DNA from: Isoetes taiwanensis
Taxonomy: Eukaryota; Streptophyta; Lycopodiopsida; Isoetales; Isoetaceae
NCBI GenBank assembly: GCA_021234155.1
Contig: JAJEKV010000075.1
Coordinates: 558,001 to 622,000 of the forward strand
Reading direction: 5' to 3'
DNA: 64,000 nt
Shown here: positions 10,910-22,285 of the stretch, in pieces
Numbering within the stretch: the first letter of the stretch is position 1
How the letters are laid out: every line of letters starts with the position of its first letter
Program-made: the position numbers and the translations under genes
The notes under the pieces: generated by a model
Told to the model about the DNA's origin: nothing
Seen by the model: the letters and a program-made list of their open reading frames with translations, nothing else
Databases searched by the model: none

Positions 10910-13230
10910 TGGTATCGAGCCGTGTGATTTCGGTTGCTTTCGAAATCCTTAGCAACCAAACACTAACTTCGTAGCCGATAATTATTAGGAGGTGGCTAAG
11001 TCAATGTGTTGTTAGTCCTCTTTGATGTTTGGCTCTGTGCTAGGTTAAATTAAGAAATTGTAGCTTTAAAGAGGATATGGCGACTCCAAGACCCAAGATT
11101 TGAAAGTCTAGCAGGTGTCAGTAGGTAGCTCCAATGGCGAAGAGGGTGGTTCCATTGGATCGGGCGTACTCGAATTACCCTAGAACGGCCGACTCTAGGC
11201 GAAAAATGGTCAAGGAAGGAAGGAAGGAAAAATTTTTAGCGTCCACGGAACCCAATCGGGTTATGGGACCAAAGTACATAAGGGACCAAAGTCACGGGAC
11301 CAAAGTCAAACAAGAACATGGGCGAAGCCCTTAAACCAAAAAGCACAGCGTGAGCTAGAACACAACCATCATGGCCGGGATTAAAACCACACGGGAAAAA
11401 AGCGTTGCCGGGGATGACTATGGCTGCTCACCGATCAAAAATCCATCTTTGTTGCACAAGCAACAAGCATACCTTCATACCTCCGTGAGCCAAAGCTTCA
11501 CCAAGCAACTCCCGCCGTAACCTCTTCTGGCCCAGGTGCTTGGAAAAGCGAGGCGCCCCCAGCCATCGCCCGGAACCGCGGGGAAAGCGGGCGCTTCGAA
11601 AAAAACCATTTCGGGGATATAAGCCCATCGGAGTGCCTCCTCACCCATCCACCGACCCTGCGCCAAAGGCGCCCGGCACCCCAGTATGCTTGGCGGCGGA
11701 CATCCACTCGAGCACACCGCAGAGCGCCATCCTTCAACTTGCCGCTGCTCCAGCGCCATCCATCATTGCATCCGCTCGCGGGCGCCCTCGGGCAACTTGC
11801 GCCATCCATACACATCATCCGGGCGAGCCTCGAGCGGCGCCCACCAGGCGCGCCCGAGGCCCGAAGCGCCCGGCGAGCGCGCCCGGCGATGGGGGCACAA
11901 AGCCAAAATATAGCGGCCCAAAAACCAACTTCGGCGCCCGCTTGCCTTTTATTAAACTTGTAGTGATGGTAGAAAAAATTTGGAAATGCCGTCGGCGCCC
12001 GACCGCCGTCGGACCAGTCAGCAGCGGCCCGCCCGGAGTCAACTTCGAGCGCCCGCTTGCTTTTCGGCGACCCCGGTCGGCCGGAAGCCGTATAATGCAG
12101 CGGCGCCCGACCATATGCCGCGCGTATTTCAGCCCATTATAATTATTTTTTTATAATAAAATTTTAAAGTTAATAAGAAAATTTTTGAAATTTTTAAAGT
12201 TAAGCGGCGTTTAACAAACCTTTTCTTGCCATTTGCTTTTGCCTTGCCTTGACGCTTAGAGCGCCCAGAACCCGTCGCCATCGCCACCGGACCTGACCTT
12301 GTTCTCCGCCCTTGTGCCTTGCGAACCCTAAGCGCCTCCTTTGTGCGTCTCCTTTGCCCCGGCGCCTTACCTTCAGCTCGACTTGAAGACCTTGGTACTA
12401 CCGCTATGGCCAATACCAAGGCGCCCGGGATCCATCTACCACGAGCATTGTGGAGATTTGCGCCATGATTGCCAAGCACATGGCTACCGACCGCCCTTTA
12501 TTGATATCTTGTTGGATGAAATGGTAAATAGGTTTGAGAACAACGATAGGATTCCATATCCTATCTATCACTTCTCGAGCCATTCTTGATCCGGTGAACC
12601 TTAACCCCGACTCTCCTATACCATTGTTGAGCAACGACATGGTCATGATGCTCATTAAATTCTATCCTCGGCGGGGAAGGCCATCTGGAGGAGGAAGATA
12701 TCGAGGCGGGGGCCGCCCGTATTAGGGTTTTGGCGGAGAGGATGATCATAGGGAGTCGGCGAGGCGGAATCTGGCCCGGTGGAAGGAATCTGGTACCTCG
12801 AGGGCCGGTTTTTGCGTCATTGATGCAGCGAGCCATTGAGGTTCCCCATCGGATTGGCGGGGAGAAGTCCAGCGGTTTTGTATGGGAGAAATCCATATCG
12901 GCATCGACTATCGATAACCATTCCGGGATAGACATGGGTCCTCACGACCCGCAGCCCGGTACCAGCTGAACTTAATCGCCGTGCTGCAGCCAGTGTTTGC
13001 TCCGGATTCGGGAAGATCGAGGAGCCGGAAGAGCGGGGGAGAAGCTCGGCGGGAGAGGCGGGACCGGCAAGACCAGCGGGACCAGCAAGATGGAGGTATA
13101 TCACGGGTGGGCGGACACCGGAAGCAATTTGTTAAGCTTAGGAAAGGTCCTAGCCCATAAGGCCGGCCGTCAATATAAAGAGAAACTAAGAATTTGTCCG
13201 GGGCTTTTGGCAAGAAAGGCGAGTCTTGAA
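10910..13230 (+). other. Inner element: leader / cargo region, GC-rich, product unknown
   Basis: After the primer-binding site the sequence is unusually GC-rich, especially 11500-12120, with repeated CGGCGCCCG-type words and two copies of an AACTTCGnCGCCCGCTTGC-type segment near 11930 and 12040. A 200-residue plus-strand open frame at 11540-12142 is proline-, arginine- and alanine-rich and looks compositional rather than domain-like. An A/T-rich tract at 12135-12210 follows. Around 12660-12720 a short frame is glycine/arginine-rich (GRPSGGGRYRGGG). I recognise no retroviral or host domain with confidence. Confidence 0.35.
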
Positions 13231-13269
13231 GCCCAGGGATGGCGTGAGTGGATAGCTCCCAGGCCATTT

Positions 13270-13618
13270 GTTGGGGCTAAAGGCAGTGCCCGGCACCAGC
13301 GGGGGCGCTTCTGGCGGAGCCTGAGGAAGCCTCATAGATGCCGAGGCCGTACCGTGGCCTTCTTGAGGGAAATCCGCAAGTTCAGAGAATCTGAGCTTAC
13401 GATCGGGGAAGCTACCCTTCCAAAGGCAGTGCGGGAGATCGGCGCAGCGAGTTCAAAACCGATCTCCGTTTCTAGACCTTTGCAATTTTGGCGCTCAAGA
13501 GGCTGCTGAAGCCTACTTGGTAGCACTTTTAGTGGCACGCCAATCTTTCGCGATCCGCATAAGAGGGTCACCATAATGCTAAGGATTTGGCCCTCGCCCC
13601 ATGAGAATCTGGGGGGAG
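13270..13618 (+). pseudogene. Histone H3-like relic inside the inner chromovirus
   Basis: Short, collinear matches to the histone H3 fold occur in the right order and spacing on the plus strand: KPHR (13327-13338), LREIRKF (13363-13383), EFKTDLRF (13449-13472), EAAEAYLVAL (13499-13528), KRVTIM (13561-13578), then an AKDLALAR-like end near 13580-13600. In real H3 these are the alpha-N helix, the alpha-1/loop-1 region, the alpha-2 helix and the loop-2/alpha-3 segment, which bind H4 and DNA in the nucleosome. The order and the roughly 85-codon span fit H3 and nothing else I know. The frame is broken, so it does not encode a histone now. A/T-rich sequence with an AATAAA at about 13672 follows, like a 3' untranslated region. 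Whether it derives from canonical H3 or a variant such as CENH3 cannot be told. It lies in the cargo region between the 5' LTR and gag. Confidence 0.8.
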
Positions 13619-13734
13619 CATCCTTAGCATCTTTCTTGAGCTCATAATTGTAAATATTTTTTTGTAATATTTAATAAAAACTTTTATTTTGAATTAAAAG
13701 CTTAATTATTTTATGTAAATATAAAATAAAATGC

Positions 13735-13768
13735 TGACGTCAGCCTCAATAAAAGGGTTTAAAAGGGG
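13735..13768 (+). promoter_or_regulatory. Promoter-like module: TGACGTCA bZIP site and TATA-like box
   Basis: TGACGTCA at 13735-13742 is a perfect palindromic CRE/TGA-type bZIP recognition site. It is followed within 10 bases by AATAAAAGGGTTTAAAAGG, which could serve as a TATA-like element, then a pyrimidine-rich leader (CTCTTCCTCTCTCCTCCC) and an ATG at 13821. The arrangement resembles a compact plant RNA polymerase II promoter. Function is inferred only. Confidence 0.4.
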
Positions 13769-13820
13769 ACTTTAAAGTTATTTCAATTGGTTCTCTTCCT
13801 CTCTCCTCCCTTCTAGCGCT

Positions 13821-14171
13821 ATGGCTGCCGCCGACCTTGCCGCCTGGTACCACGATGGAGAGCAATGGGATTCGCAAGTCCCTTTCGACATCTTTCCGGA
13901 CCCACTGCTATGCCAACGCCTAGACCTCCTCGCCAATATGCAGCGGCATCCGGACTACGCCGGATTCCTCGACTTCTACATGGAGGAAATGCTTCCTCTG
14001 TGTCTTTCTCTTGGGGATCCTCCCCAGCTGTATTTGGAGCGGGAGGTAGTTCGGCAGATGTTAGGCGGGGACACCCATGCTTATGATGTCTTGAAGGGGA
14101 AGCTCCGATGGGGTAAACACACCCGGTGGTCCCAAGCGCGAGTCTTCTTCGGAGGGAAGGCGAGCACATAG
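13821..14171 (+). CDS. Open frame of unknown function in the chromovirus cargo region
   Basis: The ATG at 13821 lies about 60-70 bases downstream of a TATA-like box and in a fair start context (GCGCTATGGCTGCC). The 116-residue frame begins MAAADLAAWYHDGEQ and has a mixed, protein-like composition with regular hydrophobic spacing (CQRLDLLANM, FLDFYMEEMLPLCLSL), unlike the compositional frames around it. No domain is recognised. Related-looking codon composition continues in other frames to about 14600, so the frame given is probably only the first part of a decayed longer gene. It could be an accessory ORF of this chromovirus lineage or a captured host gene. Confidence 0.35.
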   Translation: MAAADLAAWYHDGEQWDSQVPFDIFPDPLLCQRLDLLANMQRHPDYAGFLDFYMEEMLPLCLSLGDPPQLYLEREVVRQMLGGDTHAYDVLKGKLRWGKHTRWSQARVFFGGKAST

Positions 14172-16050
14172 GTATGGGCGACTTTGCCGTTAAAAAGCGA
14201 TTAAGCGGAGGAGTTGCCGCCGCAGTGAACAAGCTATAGGCTTGTCGAGTTTAGGCGGCCTTCCGATTATCTATCACCAAGGGCAAAAGTACCTTCTCTT
14301 GAATGATATTATCTGGGCGTATCACATGGTGGCGGTTTTGGCCCCTATGGCGTAAGGACCCGTACTTTATGAGCTTGCGAGATGCTTGCATGGACGATTT
14401 TATTGACTTCACTTCTCTTGAGCTTCCTCGGAGGTGCAGCGGCTGCTCGATTCCGCCAAGAGACCATAGAGCGGCCGAGACTCTATTACGTCTTGGGACT
14501 TTGTGATCACGAGGCCGGCCCCCGACCTTCACCCGGGCGCCTTCACGGCTATGGGACCTCCGTCCCAAACATCAATATGGTTGAGGTTCCCTCAGGCTTC
14601 GGATGATGAGGGAGAGGATTTATATCATAATCCACGCACATAAGAAGGAGGAGCAACAGGAACTTAGGGAGGAGGAAGTCCCCATGGATTTGGATAAGGG
14701 AAGTGGCTACATCAACCCCTTGAGGGAAGGTCTTTGAGTAATCACCTCACCCGTTTCTTTTTTGTCGACCTTCCAACGGGCAAGTCCTTTTCATAGCCCG
14801 AGATCTAGGGCGGAGGCTGAAGCTTCATGGTGGACCCTCCGTGCTCTCTCTACAGCGGCCGGCCACAAGAAGCTTCTCTATCGTCACGTTTACTTATGTA
14901 CTAAATGCGGCGGGATCTCCATACGGCGGCTTTGGGTGGGATATTGCGCCTTGGATGAGCATGAAGCTCCTCCGCGGCAGCCCCATTGGCGTTGCCTATC
15001 CACAGGAGGTTGCATCTGTTGCGGCTGCCGCGATGACCACAGGGTAACTCTGTGCGACACCGCCGCCTCCACCACCCCCTAGGGCTCACGGATGAAGAGG
15101 CGGGGACCTAGCTCCTAGATTAAGCGTGCTATGCAATTTTTTTATATATATGCGGGTGATTATGAGATTTTGGATTGGCAAATGTTTTAGCTATATTGTA
15201 GTATGGTGTACCTTATTTACTTATTAAATACAATCTTGTCTTGATAAGTATAAGTGAATTGTTTCTTTTTATGGCGTTCTCTTCAAAGCGTTAAAGTTTA
15301 GAATATAGTGGAATTACAAAATGTTCTCTATTCATTCCAACTATCTTGCGAAGAAAGACCACAGTGGGAATATGAGGAGAGGATTACCGACATGGTTAGG
15401 AGGGATGATCCGGACCCCCAGACCAGGACTATGGCGGAGATATGGTGAATATCCGAGAGTGGGATGATGGCTATGAGATCGAACCACATACCCGGGGAGA
15501 ACCCTATGATCGACAAAGGGGTGGAGATAGTTAACATCCTTAGGGACGAGCTTTTGAGGATCTGAAGATGACCACGTCTTTTACACAGGACTATTGGAAT
15601 ATGAGCGAGCCGCGAGGCTTTTCGAGGGGCGCCAGCGACCACCTTTGGCAACTCTTCTATGCTCTGCGAAGGCTTTTCAATCTTCTCATTGTCAGCCCAA
15701 CATGGGAATACCAACCGGTGATTGTCAAGCACGGGCGCGTTATAAACTTCGTTAGAGCATGCGGGGAGAGTACCGCTCTCGCAATCCTATACCCCTTCAG
15801 CGAACCCTAGGCTTGGTCTCTTCAGTTTTGTTTTCTTTGTTCTTTGTTATCTTTGTGTGCAAGTAAAACTTTAAGATCTCCAACGTATCATACCTACTTT
15901 TGTATCAAACCCGTGTACCAATTAACATGTACTCAACTTGAATGAAATAAAATATTAATTTCTGTTTGTATAGTATCTTATCGCTATTAGCAAATGTTAT
16001 CTTAAAAAGAATTGTACATTACTATAAATACTTATACTTTCATAAATGCT
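14172..16050 (+). other. Inner element: rest of cargo region, no domain recognised
   Basis: Several short open frames on both strands (for example 14762-15082 and 15568-15810) show protein-like composition without a family match. Two A/T-rich spacers, 15120-15310 and 15830-16050, separate coding-like blocks and give the region a gene-spacer-gene look. Nothing retroviral is recognisable until gag. Confidence 0.35.
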
Positions 16051-17245
16051 CACTATAGGCGGTGCCGCGTAGCGCAGGCAAACACCCTCAACGCCCGATG
16101 GTGACACTGAGCAGGGTGATTTTAATGAAAAGGCAACTCGGCCCGAATTACAGGCCTATGTATTGCATACCAATCCACCGCAACAAACCCGGGAGGGGCG
16201 GACCAGAATTACCTCCGCGACCAATGAGTCCACCTGCACAACTTGACCATCTTCCCCTCTGACTAGCCACATGCACATACCAAGGAGGCCTCATGCTAAA
16301 GCGTCACCAAAGTTCCTCTAAGGATAAGCTACTTCCTCACACTCAACCACTTGGTTGTCTTACGGGTCATCGCTATCGGTCATTGACCATGCGAGCGTAA
16401 GGATAAGGAATACAAGTAAAACCGTTGATCTGACCATAACTAGTATATGGAAGAACGGGAAGTTGGCTCAATTTGATGGGAAATCGGGCGGCTTAAATCA
16501 CGAGAATCTGGTTGGGCCGAGATGAAGGAGTTTGGAAAATCCTATGGAATGGCGGAGAAGGATCACGAGGAAAAGTTGCCACCACCAACCTTACGGGCTG
16601 CCCGTATTTGGTGGAAGGGTTATGCGAGCTAAGCACACAGGCGGGGGCGCGGTGCAAGTTCAAAAAAGTTAAGCTAAGGCTTTTAAATGCATTCGTGCCT
16701 GCGTGCGCACAAATGCCAGCCAGATCGGACCTTTTACGAGGTTAGAGCGAGAAAGGGCATGTCCGTTCAGGCCTACAGCGATGAATTCATGCGATTGAGG
16801 TTGTATGTACGGGAATGAATGAAAAGAGAGGCGTGGGGGCTACATTGAAGGGTTGGCCCCATCCATTAAGCGAATGGTCAAGGCCATAGACCCAAAATCG
16901 ATGGCGGCGGAAGCTAAGGCATTAAGCCTCGAGGAGGACCGCGACAAGGAACCGATGTCGCGACACTGCTCCTTACTGCGGCAGCGGCCGTCCACACCTT
17001 ACAAACCCGTTCCCCGGTCCGGGGCCCTCTCAGTGAGAACTCTTCGGCCGCCGGGGAAGAAAGTCACCTTTAGCACACGGATAAGCGAACAATGCGGTAA
17101 GGAAGTTGGAGCCTCTTCTGATCCATTCCTAAAGAGGCCAGAGAACAGCTCCGTCGAGATAAGGCATGCTACAGGTGTATGAGGCCTGGACACTTCATGC
17201 AGAATTGTCCCTATGTTACCCAGACTGCCCAGCTGGCCATGGCCG
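16051..17245 (+). mobile_element. Inner element: gag region with zinc knuckle
   Basis: The clearest landmark is a CCHC zinc knuckle (CYRCMRPGHFMQNCP) near 17168-17212, followed by a short acidic linker. Upstream frames are rich in charged residues, as in gypsy gag proteins, which coat the element's RNA. The region is decayed. Confidence 0.65.
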
Positions 17246-17348
17246 ACCTTGATTGGGAAGAACTGGAGTCCAACCTCCCTGTTGAGGACGAGGCTCCCGA
17301 ATACATTCACGGTGCGTCTCATATTCTTGCCACTATAGAAGCTGGCTT

Positions 17349-17735
17349 GTGTTGAAAAGTCGGCCTTACATTATTTCTACAATAGGCCAAGTAGACAGTA
17401 AGCCTTTCATAATTTTGATGGATACGGGTAGTACGCATAATTTTGCTTCCCCTAGAATGGCCCAGGTATTGCAGCTTGAAACATTGAGATCCCGACCTAA
17501 GCCAGTCACGCTAGCCAGTGGTAAGATCAGACACACTCATGGCGCCCGTTAACCTTAAAATCACGGTTGCCAAGTGCACCGGTTGCCTTGGGTGCGAGAT
17601 AATGGACATTGGCAAATATGATCTTATTGTTAGTATGGAGTTTTTGGCATCTGCGAAGGCCAACATAGGCTACGAAATGAGAGGTTACCTTCAAAGCGCG
17701 CTAATGGAGCCGCAGCGTAACAATAAAAGGTGATC
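17349..17735 (+). mobile_element. Inner element: aspartic protease region
   Basis: A DTGSTHNFAS motif lies near 17422-17450, the standard active-site motif of gypsy-type proteases, preceded by a substrate-loop-like FIILM. A YDLIVSMEFL-type stretch near 17620, corresponding to the usual LG(M/I)xWL region, closes the domain. Confidence 0.75.
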
Positions 17736-17879
17736 CATTCCACTCTGCTATCCGGTCTATGTCAATCAAGCGGTTAGAAAAAGCTATCTGCGAGGAATGA
17801 ACTCCTTTGCCTCATTACACTTGCCTCCATTGAGTCGATACTAAGCGGCGACAAGTAATAGACACCTTGCCACAAGACA

Positions 17880-19240
17880 TTGCCACCCTTCTTGAGAATT
17901 TAGCGATCTTTTTCGGATGAGATCGAGCTTCCTCCTTTTCGGAGGGGTAGAATGTGAGATAGCTCTAGAACCGGGTACTAAGCCTACCCGATAAGGCCCG
18001 TGCGAATGAGTCCTCGAGTTGGCGAGCTTAAAAACAACTTCAAGAGTTACTAAACCTAGGTTTTATTAGGCCTAGTGTTTCACCATTTGGCGCTCCTATT
18101 CTTTTGTCAAGGCGAAAGATGGCTCCTTAAGGATGTGTATTGATTATAGGCAGCTCAATAAGCATACCATCAAGAATCGCTATGCTTTGCCTAGGGCGAG
18201 ATGATCTCATGGACCAGTTACAAGGGCCAAATATTTTTCAAAAAGATTGATTTACGCTCGGGTACCATCAAATAAGGATAAAGGAGGAAAACATTCATAA
18301 GTGCGCTTTTAAGCACGGATATGGGCATTATGAGTTCCACGATCATGCCTTTTGGATTGACCAATGCCCCATAGCGTTCATGCGGTTGATGAATGACATC
18401 TTTAAGCCAATACTTAGATGACTTTGTTGTTATTTTCTTTGATGACATTCTCATCTATAGTAAAACCTTACGACAACATGAACAACATCTCCGATTGGCT
18501 TTGCGAAAGCTAAAGGCGTCATCGACTCTTAGCCAAGTTCTCTAAATGCAAGTTTGCCACTCCCAAAGTCGACTATTTGGGACATATTATTTCAGCGAGG
18601 GAATTGCCAGATCCGGCCAAGATAGAAGCGATAAAAGGATTGGCCCATTCCAGCTAATGTTTCAAAAGTTCGGAGTTTCTTGGGACTTGCGGGGATATTA
18701 TCGAAAATTTGTTAAGGATTTTGCAACAATTGCCGCACCTCTTTCTAATCTCACAAAGCATGAGAAAGTGAAGGATTGGATGGAGCGATTGGAAAGCAAA
18801 AAGTCCAAGTCGGCTTTCGAAACTAAAGGATGCTTTAACATCCGCTTACGGTCCTCACCTTGCGATCACGAAAAGGATAAATGGGGTGGCCAGCGATGCT
18901 AGTAAGATAGCTACCCGGTGGAGTGTTAATCTGCGGGGAGGGGAGTTGTTGCCTCTGATTCAAAGAAGATGAATGGCCTTGAGCAGCGATACCCTACCCA
19001 TGATCGAGGAGTTCTTTGGCGGTTGTCCATCTCATTATTTGGAGACACTACCTTCTCGGTAGAAGATTTCAGCTAGATACGGATCATCAGAGTCTCCGCT
19101 ATCTATCCACCCAGCCAAATCTCAATCTCCGTCAGAGAAGATGGATGGAATTCCTCGAGGAATACGACTTCGAGATTGTATACAAGCGGGGGAAGCACAA
19201 TGTGGTTGCGGATGCTTTATCCGTCATCCTTTGATAACCC
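17880..19240 (+). mobile_element. Inner element: reverse transcriptase and RNase H region
   Basis: Chromovirus reverse-transcriptase landmarks appear in order: a CIDYRQLN motif near 18137, an FGLTNAP motif near 18352, a VIFFDDILIYS motif near 18430-18460 and an LRGYYRKFVKDF motif near 18693. The RNase H end, RRWMEFLEEYDFEIVY followed by NVVADALS, runs to about 19230. Short spacing changes show decay. Confidence 0.8.
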
Positions 19241-19439
19241 GAACCCATTGTAACGCCATTTCCACACTCACTAGCGAATTTGGGAAATAGATAGAACAGA
19301 CCTTGACCACAGATCCCGAATTTTGTGATGTTTGGGGGAGTCTGAGTAAGGAAGCCCGTACAGATAAAGAACGTGAAGCTTTCCGTTCATATAAGAAAGA
19401 GGGCAACTTATTATATCACAAGGATAAGTTGTGTGTTCA

Positions 19440-20110
19440 GGAGACTTGAGTGTGCATAAGCTAATTCTCCATGACACACACAACAGCCCTATAGCGGGAC
19501 ATCGCGGGTTTTATGAAAACTTACTTTAAGATCCGCTCCGGCTATTTTTGGCCTTCGATGAAGAAGGACATTGCGGATACATTATAGCGATGTCGGGTGT
19601 GTCAACAAACTAAAATTGAACAATTAAGAGTTCGGAGAGTTGCAACCCTTGGATGTCCCCAGCGCCAAGTGGGAAGTAATAACCATGGACTTCATTGTGG
19701 GCCTCCATTACTCTCAGATGGATATGATGCATTAATGGTAGTGGTCGACAAATTGTCAAAGATGGCTCATTTCTGCCATGTGAACCACGGACCATACGAC
19801 ACCGCTTGCTTTTTTGCAAAAGAAATTTTTAGGGTTACGGGATCTTTGAAGTAATTGTATCGGGCGGGGATCCTAAGTTTGTAAGTGCATTCGGAAGGAC
19901 TTCTTCAGCCACTATCGGACCAAGCTTGCTATGAGTGCGACTTACCATCCTCGGACGGATGGTCGGGCGAGCGTGTCAATCGTATTATCGAAGATATGCT
20001 CTCTGAAGCTATGTATGGAGTAAGCATCACAATGGGCGGATTATATTTATCTGGTAGAATTAAGCCTATAACTTGATACAAAGCGAGGAGTCTTCCAAGA
20101 TGTCTCCCTT
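19440..20110 (+). mobile_element. Inner element: integrase zinc-binding and core region
   Basis: An H-H-C-C zinc-binding end is visible near 19460-19610 (GHRG, FWP, CRVCQQTK), followed by the core with DFIVGL-, VVVDKLSKMAHF- and FVSAF-type motifs near 19690-19900. In the family this enzyme inserts the DNA copy into the chromosome. The frames are broken. Confidence 0.75.
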
Positions 20111-20329
20111 CATGATAAATTATGGCTATCAATGTCTTACTCCGGACACATGGCATAACCACTGTTTCTAAAGTGGAGGTCTCTCAACAACTCCTTTTAG
20201 AAATCACGGGCCTTGGTGGAGGAGGTTAGAGTGGTTACTTATTGGTGGCGTGATCGTCGAGAAAGAGTCTAGCGGATAAGCCCAGAACCCCACGAGTCTT
20301 CAGTGGGGCGAATCGGTTTGGCTTAAGAT

Positions 20330-20785
20330 CAAAGTAAAACAAGCCAAGCTTAAAATTGGTAAGCGTAAGAAGTTGGCACCGGATGGGCTGGGCGTTTCAA
20401 GATTCTTGAGCAGCGTGGGAGAGCGGGCATATCGTTTAGACTTGCCGCCCGGCTTGAAGATCCACAAGGTCTTTCCGTGAGTCTTTACGAAACAACACAC
20501 CCACGATCGAGGAGGAGGTTTTGGATACCCCAACCCTCCTAGAAATGGTGAAGAAACGGCTCGAAATAGTCCACTGAAGCTCTTCTTGATCGAGCTTACA
20601 AAGCGGACGAGAAAGGACTCAAATGTTGCAATACTTGGTCAAGTGGAAGCACTTACCCGGTTGAGGATGCTACAGGTGATGAAAATAGACCTTGAGAAGC
20701 ACTACCCGGACTTCATGCGGGAATCTGGAGGCCGCACCATCAACGATGCTATCAACCCGCTCGGCGGTAAGCTTGAGGCTTGAAT
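20330..20785 (+). mobile_element. Inner element: integrase C-terminus and chromodomain
   Basis: RLDLPPGLKIHKVF near 20430-20475 is the conserved integrase C-terminal motif of chromoviruses. It is followed by a chromodomain-like stretch with Y-K-A-D-E-K, L-V-K-W-K-H and DLEKHYPDF landmarks between about 20595 and 20720. Chromodomains in this lineage read histone H3 tail marks and steer integration into heterochromatin. Confidence 0.7.
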
Positions 20786-20805
20786 TGCGAGAATCATGTT
20801 GTAGA

Positions 20806-22285
20806 GGGGTAGATGCATCGTATCTTATCATAATAACCGATGATGAGATCACCTTGGTGTTCTCTAGGACGTAGTCCCTTCTAGATAGATTTTCTTTTAT
20901 TTATAGGGGGTGGTCCCTTCAACCACAATCTAATTATATATTATTGATATATGGGTATATTGACATGTGCAGGCCAGTGAGCAGATCGTCACCTGCCATG
21001 TATAGAGGGTTGCTGATAACCCAATCTTTCTCGTATTGGCTTTCTCTACATATGTGACTTTTGTCGTCCATAATGTTTTAAATCGGACTTTGGTCCTAAA
21101 CTTTCTTTGATGATAACTTTGTATAAGGCACTTTGGTGCTTGAACCTTGATATTTTCAACTTCAATATATTACTGTCCGAAATGCTATAATTCCAACGTA
21201 TTAATGTTATATTCTTAATTTTATTTTCTAATTGAATTCTTTAAATATATGTATCCGACTAACTAACCCCAATGCTGAGGACAACATTATTTTTAAGGAG
21301 GGGAGAATGTGACGTTCCACGTATTTATACGGTCTACGCCACGTATTTATATGGGACACGTAAAAATACATGCGTCACCCCCTAAAAGATGCGCCAACAT
21401 GGGAGTGCGTCCATAATGGTAACCTAGGGGGTTACTTTAAAGAGGATTAAATTAGCTATGCTAATTTAACCATTAAAGTTAATAACCTATAACTTAGGAA
21501 ATTAAGGACTAAATAGGATTAGTTAGGCTAATTACTGTTTTGGGGGGGGTAGATGCATCGTATCTTATCATAATAACCGATGATGAGATCACCTTGGTGT
21601 TCTCTAGGACGTGGTCCCTTCTTGATAGATTTTCTTTTATTTATAGGGGGTGGTCCCTTCAACCACAATCTAATTATATATTATTGATATCACGGGTATA
21701 TTGACATGTAATGCAGGCGATTGGCGGTCGTCACACCGCCATGTATAGAGGGTTCTTGATAACCCAATCTTTCTCGTATTGGCTTTCTCTACATATGTGA
21801 CGTTTGTCGTCCATAATGTTTTAAATCGGACTTTGGTCCTAAACTTTCTTTGATGATAACTTTGTATAAGGCACTTTGGTGCTTGAACCTTGATATTTTC
21901 AACTTCAATATATTACTGTCCGAAATGCTATAATTCCAACGTATTAATGTTATATTCTTAATTTTAGTTTCTAATTGAATTCTTTAAATATATGTATCCG
22001 ACTAACTAACCCCAATCTTTGAGGGGACGGCATTATTTTTAAGGAGGGAGAATGTGGCGTTCCACGTATTTATACGGTCTATGCCCGCGTGTTTATCACG
22101 GGACACGTACAAATACACGCATACGTCACACCCCCCTAAAGGTGCGCCAACATGGGAATGCGTCCACTTAATGGTAACCTAGGGGTTACTTTAAAGAGGA
22201 TTAAATTAGCTATGCTAATTTAACCATTAAAGTTAATAACCTATAACTTAGGAAATTAAGGACTAAATAGGATTAGTTAGGCTAA
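20806..22285 (+). repeat. 740-bp tandem duplication of the inner element's 3' end
   Basis: 20806-21545 is repeated as about 21546-22285, offset 740 bp. Each copy holds the 3' untranslated region, the purine tract (AAGGAGGGGAGAA-type) and about the first 235 bp of the LTR. The first LTR start is at 21308 and the complete 3' LTR starts at 22053. The junction is a G-run (TTTTGGGGGGGG), where the two ends share microhomology. Confidence 0.85.

Noticed and set aside
11498-12142. Long open frames on both strands in the GC-rich leader of the inner element
   Set aside because: GC-rich DNA has few stops; the products are compositional (Pro, Arg, Ala) and open in several frames at once.
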